Positions 58,454-64,000 of a DNA stretch of 64,000 nucleotides are shown piece after piece (within the stretch, counting starts at the first letter, position 1; every line of letters begins with the position of its first letter). The notes under the pieces were generated by a model. It was not told the origin of the DNA, did not search any database, and saw only the letters and a list, made by a program, of their open reading frames with translations. The translations under genes were made by a program, and so were the position numbers. The DNA is from Janthinobacterium violaceinigrum. Its GTDB lineage: Bacteria > Pseudomonadota > Gammaproteobacteria > Burkholderiales > Burkholderiaceae_D. The stretch lies in contig NZ_WFLI01000006.1 of NCBI RefSeq assembly GCF_009208555.1, forward strand, positions 124,001-188,000, written 5' to 3'.

Positions 58454-60037
58454 ATGTCGCCTTCGCCCTCCCTTTTTGCCCGCCTGCGCCCCTGGCTGCG
58501 TCAGTTTGCCAGCCTGCCCGAACCGGCGGAACTCGATTATCCATTTGTCGCCAGCGACATCGCCATGTTGCAAAGGATCGAGGGTGGTTTGCCCCAGCTC
58601 GACGACCAGACGTGGGATGAAATGCTGCTGGACGCCTACCATGCGCAGCTTGCCACGCAGGCCAGCATTCTCGGCCAGCAGCGATTGCATCAGCGCCTGG
58701 CGAGCGGTACGGCGGACGCCGCCTCGCGCGCGCGCATCGCTGCCCTGCTGGCGGCGCCGGCCCAGCAGGCGGCGCTCGAGCAAGCCATGCTGCCGCTGCG
58801 TACGGCCGACATGGAAGTGGCCGCCTTGCTGTGCGGCGCCCCGCCGCCGGCACCGCCGTGGTGGAGCCGCTGGTTGCTGCTGCCGACACTGGCGCTGCTG
58901 GCGTTGCTGCTGGCCGCGTGGCTGTTTGCGCCGCTGGCATGGGCCGTCGCGGTACCCGTCTGGTTCTTGCTGATGGCGTTGCAGATGCGTTTTCACGACC
59001 GTTGCAAACCGTGGGAGCGCAGCGTCTTGACGTTACAGCAGATACTGCTGGTGCATGGCCGACTGGGGGCGCTCGACACGGCGTTCACGGCGGACCTGCG
59101 GGAAGGCGGGCGGGCTGCCGGCGTGATCAACCGGCAGATCACGCCGGTGCGCTGGATCAAGATGATTCCCCTGCTGAGCGAATACGACGACTGGCTCATG
59201 CTGGGCAATATCCGGCGCTACTTTCACAGCCTGCGCGTGGTGCGGCGAGAACGCGCCTTCCTGCGCCAGAGTTTCCTGCTGCTGGCCGACCTGGAGGCGG
59301 ACCTGGCCCTGGCGCGCCACCTGCGCGGCCGCGCGCAGTTCTGCTGGGCGCAGGAAAGCGATGCGCGGCAGCTGTCGCTCGACGCCATGGTGCATCCGCT
59401 GCTCGATGGCGCCAAGCCGTTGTCGCTGCGCCTCGATGGCCGCGGCGCCTTTATTTCGGGCCAGAATGCGGTGGGAAAAAGTACCTTGCTGCGCGGTGTG
59501 GGGCTCAATCTGGTCAGCGCGCGCGCCTTCGGCTTTTGCTATGCGCAGGCGGCCCGGGTGCCGCTGCTGCCCCTGTATTCGAGCATGCAGAACGAGGACT
59601 CGCTCGACGGCGGCGAAAGTCTCTATATCGCCGAATTGCGGCGCGCGCGCGAACTGCTGGCGCTGGCCGAGGAAGGCGCGCCGGCGCTGTTCCTGATCGA
59701 CGAGATTTTCCGCGGCACGAACCACCTCGAATCGGTGGCGGCCGCCGCCGCCGTGCTGCACAGCCTGGCGGCGCAGCACCTGGTGATCGTCTCGTCGCAC
59801 AACCTGGTGCTGGGGCCGCTGCTGGAAGACTGCCTGGCGCCGTGGTGCGTGCGCCGCGATGACAAGGGCGCGCTGCAGCTGGCGCCCGGCGTGCTGCAAG
59901 CCACGAATGGCATTGCCCTGCTGGCGCAGCGCGGCTTCGACGCCCGCATCGCGGACAAGGCGGGCCGCGTCTTCGACTGGCTCAGCACGCACATGGCGCA
60001 ACCGGCCGATTGCGGCGGCGTGCTCGAACGGGCCTGA
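58454..60037 (+). CDS. Membrane-anchored MutS-like ATPase
   Basis: 527 residues from the second of two adjacent ATGs, preceded by GGAG. A GTG at 58328 would add 42 residues without domain content. The C-terminal third is a MutS domain V-like ATPase: Walker A GQNAVGKST with K342, Walker B LFLIDEIFRGTN with D416-E417, and HNLVLGPLLE. Two membrane helices lie near residues 134-160 and 160-180. The mismatch-recognition and connector domains of MutS are absent. Similar MutS-related proteins with membrane helices are known in several phyla, but their function is unclear. Cytoplasmic DNA-linked or other remodelling work at the membrane is possible. It is divergent from the ABC operon and convergent with the next gene. 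Confidence 0.85.
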   Translation: MSPSPSLFARLRPWLRQFASLPEPAELDYPFVASDIAMLQRIEGGLPQLDDQTWDEMLLDAYHAQLATQASILGQQRLHQRLASGTADAASRARIAALLAAPAQQAALEQAMLPLRTADMEVAALLCGAPPPAPPWWSRWLLLPTLALLALLLAAWLFAPLAWAVAVPVWFLLMALQMRFHDRCKPWERSVLTLQQILLVHGRLGALDTAFTADLREGGRAAGVINRQITPVRWIKMIPLLSEYDDWLMLGNIRRYFHSLRVVRRERAFLRQSFLLLADLEADLALARHLRGRAQFCWAQESDARQLSLDAMVHPLLDGAKPLSLRLDGRGAFISGQNAVGKSTLLRGVGLNLVSARAFGFCYAQAARVPLLPLYSSMQNEDSLDGGESLYIAELRRARELLALAEEGAPALFLIDEIFRGTNHLESVAAAAAVLHSLAAQHLVIVSSHNLVLGPLLEDCLAPWCVRRDDKGALQLAPGVLQATNGIALLAQRGFDARIADKAGRVFDWLSTHMAQPADCGGVLERA

Positions 60038-60046
60038 TGGCCGTCC

Positions 60047-61972
60047 TTACTTGTCCTGCTGCTCCGGCGTGCTCTTGTCGATCACTTCGCGGCAATCCCC
60101 GCGGATGATGGCGTTGTCGTAGTTGGTCCAGCCGTAGCTGTCGACGTAGCGCTTGTGCTGCTTGAAGCGGGGGCTGGCGATGCTCCACTCGGGCTGTTCG
60201 CCGGCAAAGCGGATATCGCCCAGGTCGAGCAGGGTGTGGAACATGTTTTCCGTCGACAGGCGCGCCTTCTGGTGGCGCTGCAGCTGCGTCACCTTGTCCG
60301 GATAGTGCTGCTGGAACTGCGGCGAATACCAGACGAAGGCGGGCACGTGGAATTCGAACTGCGTGTTATGCCCGTGGAAGGCCAGGCGGCACGTGCCGTC
60401 GTACAGGGTCTGGCCATGGTCGGCCACGTAGACGAGCGAGCTGCGCAGGGCAGTGCGCTGGCCATCGTCCTTCAGCATGCCGATCACGTTCGACAGGAAC
60501 CAGTCCGTGTACAGGATGGAGCTGTCGTAGCTGTTGTTCAGCTGGGGCTTGATGGCCGTGTCCGTGTAGACGGGCTTGTCGACGCCGAACAGCGACGGCT
60601 GCCACTTGTCGAAGGACTTCGGATAGCGCTGGCTGTAGTTCCAGTGGCTGCCCAGGGTATGCAGCACGATGAGTTTTTTCGGCGCCGGATCGGCCAGCGC
60701 ATTCTTGAACGGATCGAACAGGATCTGGTCGAAGTTCGAATTGTTGGTGAAGCCGCCCAGGTTCAGGAATTGCACCACGTCCGCTTCCTTGGCAAACACG
60801 GAGACGGGCGTATCGAACTGGCCGAACGAGATCTGGTTCGACAGCCAGTAGGTCTTGAAGCCGGCTTCCTTGTAGGCGGTGAGGAAGGATTTTTCCGAGA
60901 AGCCATCCTTCAGGCTTTGCGTGGCCGGCTTGCGCGAGATGATGACGGGCACGGACAGGCGCGTGGCGGAGACGGCCGTGATGACGTCGGCCAGCGGCAC
61001 CAGGTTGCTTTCCTGTTTCAGCAGGGGATTGGTGTCGCGTTCGTAGCCATTCAGGCTCCAGCGGTCGTAGCGCGACGATTCGCCGATCACCATGACCACC
61101 ACTTCCGGATGGGGATCGGGATTTTGCTGGTGCGCGCCGAAACGGAAGCTGCTGCTTTTCTGACCCAGTTCGGCCAGGTATTTGCGCTCCTTGTAGAAAT
61201 CGAAGCCGCGTGCGGCCAGGCCGAAGGGCCAGGAATTGCTGACGGTGTCGAAGGCGTAGGGCAGGCGCGCCCAGTGGGGCAGGCTGGGCCAGCCCAGTCC
61301 CGTTTCATCGGCGCCGGCGACGCTGGCGTTCTCCGGCTTGCTGCTTTCCTCGTCTTCCTCGGCCGCCTCGTCGTCGGCCGAGCTGGCGTCGCCGAAACCG
61401 GAGGCGCCCGCCTTGCCGCTCGCCGACGGCTTGCCGGCTTTGGCGGACGCGGCAGCGCTATGCAGGACCTTGGCCTCAAAACCGAATTCGTAGCCATACC
61501 ACCAGAAGCCGCCCAGCAGGACCAGCAGCACGAAGGCGGCCGGGCGCGTCTTGCCGCGCCAGTCGAGCGCGCGCGTGCGCGCGGCCGCCAGCCAGCTGGC
61601 AGCGCACCAGGCGATCACGCCCAGCATGACGGCGCCCATCAGCCACACTTTTTGTCCCAGGAATTCCATCGCTTCCTTGGGGCTGGTTTCAAAGATGATG
61701 CCCAGGTGGTGCGTGGAAATGCCCTGGCCATAGAAGATGAACAGGTAGATTTCCGTCGGCAGGGCGAGGAAGGCGGGCACCAGCAGCCAGTGGAAGTACG
61801 CGGGACGCTTGAAGATGCTCCAGACGGCCAGCCAGGCCAGCAGCTCGAACGTGAGCATCTGCCAGGGATGCTCGAGCGGACGTCCCAGCAGCGCGGGGAT
61901 GAAGGGCACGGCCGTCAGCAAGGCATAGGTCAGGAGCAGGAACAGATTGGCGGGGCGAAGCAAGGGGTGCAT
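60047..61972 (-). CDS. Phosphoethanolamine transferase-like membrane enzyme (EptA/CptA superfamily)
   Basis: 641 residues from the ATG giving MHPLLRPANLFLLL; a TTG at 62041 would add 23 residues. The ribosome site is weak. The first 180 residues hold about five membrane helices. The periplasmic part is of the alkaline-phosphatase/sulfatase fold: VIGESSRYDRWSLNGY with likely nucleophile S299 (Thr in EptA), TLGSHWNY, and YVADHGQTLYDG with metal ligands Asp-His. Between helices and catalytic domain lies a Ser/Ala/Glu-rich low-complexity linker (about residues 190-235). It probably moves phosphoethanolamine from lipid to a surface glycan or lipid A; the acceptor is unknown. Confidence 0.88.
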   Translation of the reverse strand: MHPLLRPANLFLLLTYALLTAVPFIPALLGRPLEHPWQMLTFELLAWLAVWSIFKRPAYFHWLLVPAFLALPTEIYLFIFYGQGISTHHLGIIFETSPKEAMEFLGQKVWLMGAVMLGVIAWCAASWLAAARTRALDWRGKTRPAAFVLLVLLGGFWWYGYEFGFEAKVLHSAAASAKAGKPSASGKAGASGFGDASSADDEAAEEDEESSKPENASVAGADETGLGWPSLPHWARLPYAFDTVSNSWPFGLAARGFDFYKERKYLAELGQKSSSFRFGAHQQNPDPHPEVVVMVIGESSRYDRWSLNGYERDTNPLLKQESNLVPLADVITAVSATRLSVPVIISRKPATQSLKDGFSEKSFLTAYKEAGFKTYWLSNQISFGQFDTPVSVFAKEADVVQFLNLGGFTNNSNFDQILFDPFKNALADPAPKKLIVLHTLGSHWNYSQRYPKSFDKWQPSLFGVDKPVYTDTAIKPQLNNSYDSSILYTDWFLSNVIGMLKDDGQRTALRSSLVYVADHGQTLYDGTCRLAFHGHNTQFEFHVPAFVWYSPQFQQHYPDKVTQLQRHQKARLSTENMFHTLLDLGDIRFAGEQPEWSIASPRFKQHKRYVDSYGWTNYDNAIIRGDCREVIDKSTPEQQDK

Positions 61973-62404
61973 AAAGGGGGCGGGAACGCAGCGAAAAATG
62001 TCCGCTATTATCAATCCTTTTGTTGTGTTGCGGTCATACAAGAATGCGTCCGTGCGAGGCTTTGCTGCAGAGAAAGAATGTCAAATCATCAATTGCCGCG
62101 CGGTGCCGGCGTGCGCGCCCGGGCGCCAAAGATTAGTCAAAATGCCACAAACAAGCGGCTTTTTTGCCTTTTTTTATAGCAAAAAGCGGTAAACTGATTG
62201 ACCCCCTGTAACACAAGGTCTAAACTAGCGAGTTCTCGATTTTATTCTGCTCATCGTTTACGTATTGCTTGGCATTTCATGGCCGCTCCTTATCGAGTGG
62301 CTGCGGGCGCCTCCGGTGCGCAGTAGATGAAAGCGGGACGAGGTTTTAGTCGCCGGGCATCTTGCCCGGGTTATTAATCGTAGTTTTTTGTTGGATTTAT
62401 AACG
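61973..62404 (+). other. Upstream region of the str operon
   Basis: These 432 bases carry no gene. They contain an AT-rich stretch at 62145-62200, the rpsL promoter described separately, and a leader of about 170 bases with a small GC hairpin (GCCGGGCATCTTGCCCGG near 62350). The leader may hold control signals, but no protein-binding motif was recognised. Confidence 0.7.
62198..62226 (+). promoter_or_regulatory. Sigma-70 promoter of the str operon (rpsL-rpsG-fusA)
   Basis: TTGACC at 62198-62203, an exact 17-base spacer and TAAACT at 62221-62226. It reads into rpsL about 175 bases downstream, the only strong promoter-like site in this gap. Confidence 0.75.
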
Positions 62405-62788
62405 ATGCCAACCATCAATCAATTGATTCGCAATCCACGCGTCGCTTTGACCGTGAAGAGCAAATCGCCGGCGCTGGAAAACAGCCCGCAAAAACGTGGC
62501 GTCTGCACACGTGTTTACACCACGACTCCAAAGAAGCCTAACTCGGCTCTGCGTAAAGTCGCTAAAGTTCGTCTGACCAATGGTTTCGAAGTGATTTCGT
62601 ACATTGGCGGTGAAGGCCATAACCTGCAAGAGCATAGTGTTGTGCTGCTGCGCGGCGGTCGCGTTAAGGATTTGCCGGGTGTGCGTTACCACATGGTTCG
62701 CGGTGCCCTGGATACCCAAGGCGTTAAAGACCGTAAGCAATCGCGTTCGAAGTACGGTACCAAGCGCGCTAAAGCAGGCAAGAAGTAA
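62405..62788 (+). CDS. rpsL: 30S ribosomal protein S12
   Basis: 127 residues. S12 sits at the decoding centre. The sequence is highly conserved: [11 protein letters not shown] at the start, [19 protein letters not shown] and the loop [20 protein letters not shown]. Streptomycin-relevant lysines K43 and K88 are the wild type. The ribosome site before the ATG is weak. It is the first gene of the str operon here, separated from rpoC by about 46 kb. Confidence 0.98.
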   Translation: MPTINQLIRNPRVALTVKSKSPALENSPQKRGVCTRVYTTTPKKPNSALRKVAKVRLTNGFEVISYIGGEGHNLQEHSVVLLRGGRVKDLPGVRYHMVRGALDTQGVKDRKQSRSKYGTKRAKAGKK

Positions 62789-62940
62789 TAAGTTGTACGC
62801 AGCAAACCCAAGTTTCGCTCAGTGGCAACTAGCTAAGTGAATGTAGTCGACCGCATCTGGTCGAGTAAGTGGAAGACTATGATGGTCGTCCGCGAGTGTG
62901 CGAAGAACGCGCGCTCAACTGAAGATTGAAAGGAATTGAT

Positions 62941-63411
62941 ATGCCACGTCGTCGTGAAGTACCCAAGCGCGAAATTTTGCCAGATCCAAAATTCGGCAAC
63001 ACTGATGTCGCTAAATTTGTAAACGTGCTGATGCTGTCCGGTAAGAAATCGGTTGCAGAAAACATCATCTACGGTGCTTTCGAGCACATCGCAGCAAAAT
63101 CGGGCAAAGATCCGCTCGAAGTTTTTGCTACCGCAATCAACAACGCCAAGCCGTTGGTTGAGGTGAAATCCCGTCGCGTCGGTGGTGCAAACTACCAGGT
63201 GCCGGTCGAAGTTCGCCCAGTCCGTCGTATGGCTCTTTCCATGCGTTGGTTGCGTGAAGCTGCTAACAAGCGCAGCGAAAAATCGATGCCACAACGCCTC
63301 GGCGGTGAGCTGATGGAAGCGGCTGAAAGCCGCGGCGGCGCGATGAAAAAACGCGACGAAGTCCATCGTATGGCTGAAGCGAACAAAGCGTTCTCGCATT
63401 TCCGCTTCTAA
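62941..63411 (+). CDS. rpsG: 30S ribosomal protein S7
   Basis: 156 residues from the ATG giving [20 protein letters not shown], with GAAAGGA upstream; a start five codons earlier is open but lacks spacing. S7 organises the 3' major domain of 16S rRNA and represses the str operon in E. coli. The conserved [20 protein letters not shown] and [20 protein letters not shown] are present. About 150 bases separate it from rpsL, a little more than in E. coli. Confidence 0.98.
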   Translation: MPRRREVPKREILPDPKFGNTDVAKFVNVLMLSGKKSVAENIIYGAFEHIAAKSGKDPLEVFATAINNAKPLVEVKSRRVGGANYQVPVEVRPVRRMALSMRWLREAANKRSEKSMPQRLGGELMEAAESRGGAMKKRDEVHRMAEANKAFSHFRF

Positions 63412-63519
63412 TATAAAGCCAGCTACCGCAAGGCGGCTGTCAAGCATCTGTTGTTCGAGGCCGGGCTCATTTTTGCAAAAAAATGCTGCTCGGTTTTGTC
63501 CATTCATTTAGGATTAATT

Positions 63520-64000
63520 ATGGCCCGCAAGACCCCCATTGAGCGCTATCGTAATATCGGTATCTCCGCTCACATCGATGCAGGTAAGACGACCACGACC
63601 GAGCGCGTCCTGTTCTACACAGGCGTGAACCACAAGCTGGGCGAAGTCCATGATGGCGCTGCCACCACCGACTGGATGGCACAAGAGCAAGAGCGCGGTA
63701 TCACGATTACCTCGGCTGCTGTTACGTGCTTCTGGAAAGGCATGGCTAACAACTTCCCAGCTCACCACATCAACATCATCGACACCCCAGGCCACGTTGA
63801 CTTCACCATTGAAGTGGAACGTTCGATGCGCGTGCTGGATGGCGCCTGCATGGTTTACTGTGCAGTCGGCGGCGTGCAGCCACAATCGGAAACGGTATGG
63901 CGTCAGGCTAACAAGTACAAAGTGCCACGTCTGGCCTTCGTGAACAAGATGGACCGTACCGGCGCCAACTTCTTCAAGGTCTACGATCAGATGCGTTCGC
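63520..64000 (+). CDS. fusA: Elongation factor G, N-terminal part (runs off the right edge)
   Basis: The first 160 residues are present. [20 protein letters not shown] is followed by [15 protein letters not shown] (P-loop), [37 protein letters not shown] and [10 protein letters not shown]: the G domain of EF-G. It drives translocation on the ribosome and is the third str-operon gene. ATTTAGGA precedes the ATG. The gene is cut by the window end, so the remaining domains are not visible. Confidence 0.98.
   Translation, partial: MARKTPIERYRNIGISAHIDAGKTTTTERVLFYTGVNHKLGEVHDGAATTDWMAQEQERGITITSAAVTCFWKGMANNFPAHHINIIDTPGHVDFTIEVERSMRVLDGACMVYCAVGGVQPQSETVWRQANKYKVPRLAFVNKMDRTGANFFKVYDQMRS

Noticed and set aside
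60155-62179. 674-codon plus-strand frame over the phosphoethanolamine transferase gene
   Set aside because: Composition is typical of a shadow frame; the minus-strand protein has clear membrane helices and catalytic motifs.

Overview
The window looks like chromosome from a GC-rich betaproteobacterium of the Oxalobacteraceae (Janthinobacterium/Duganella/Massilia type). This is inferred from the order tRNA-Tyr, tRNA-Gly, tRNA-Thr, tuf, tRNA-Trp, secE, nusG, rplKAJL, rpoBC, from the str-operon genes rpsL-rpsG-fusA near the right end, and from PEP-CTERM-type surface proteins. No rRNA, CRISPR array, transposase or phage gene was seen.

Layout. (1) 1-2.4 kb: the end of an HD-GYP phosphodiesterase and a response regulator with TPR-like repeats. 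(2) 2.4-16.7 kb: the tRNA-tuf-secE-nusG-ribosomal protein-RNA polymerase block, with two good promoters ahead of tRNA-Tyr, leader structures ahead of rplK and rplJ, an attenuator-like hairpin between rplL and rpoB, and a strong terminator after rpoC. (3) 16.7-62.4 kb: about 45 kb of accessory genes lying between rpoC and rpsL, which are neighbours in many betaproteobacteria. (4) 62.4-64 kb: rpsL, rpsG and the start of fusA behind a clear sigma-70 promoter.

The accessory segment, left to right: a winged-helix protein with a decayed nucleotidyltransferase domain and an HDOD protein; a DUF885 peptidase-like protein; an overlapping pair of an HPP-CBS membrane protein and an M48 metalloprotease; a DUF3349-like small protein; a secreted thioredoxin-like protein; a chemoreceptor; an Lrp/AsnC regulator divergent from a cysteine desulfurase / degenerate metallo-beta-lactamase / rhodanese fusion, with a perfect 20-bp palindrome between them; a cyclic beta-1,2-glucan synthase; a minimal PEP-CTERM-like protein; a TMEM165/GDT1 manganese transporter behind a yybP-ykoY-like riboswitch; two M1 peptidases and a serine hydrolase; two tandem secreted four-cysteine mini-proteins; an exported methyltransferase-like protein; a PPOX flavoprotein divergent from a MocR regulator; a spermidine-synthase-like protein; an FxDxF PEP-CTERM protein; a six-gene operon (adaptor, ABC ATPase, two permeases, NtrC-type regulator, histidine kinase) behind a sigma-54 promoter; a membrane-anchored MutS-like ATPase; and a phosphoethanolamine-transferase-like enzyme.

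The parts most likely to hold undescribed biology are the tandem four-cysteine secreted peptides (45595-46057), the three-domain sulfur-transfer fusion with its candidate Lrp operator (26838-29013), the self-contained sigma-54/two-component/ABC export module (50894-58335), and the membrane MutS-like protein (58454-60037). All functions come from reading translated sequence and motifs; no database search was run.
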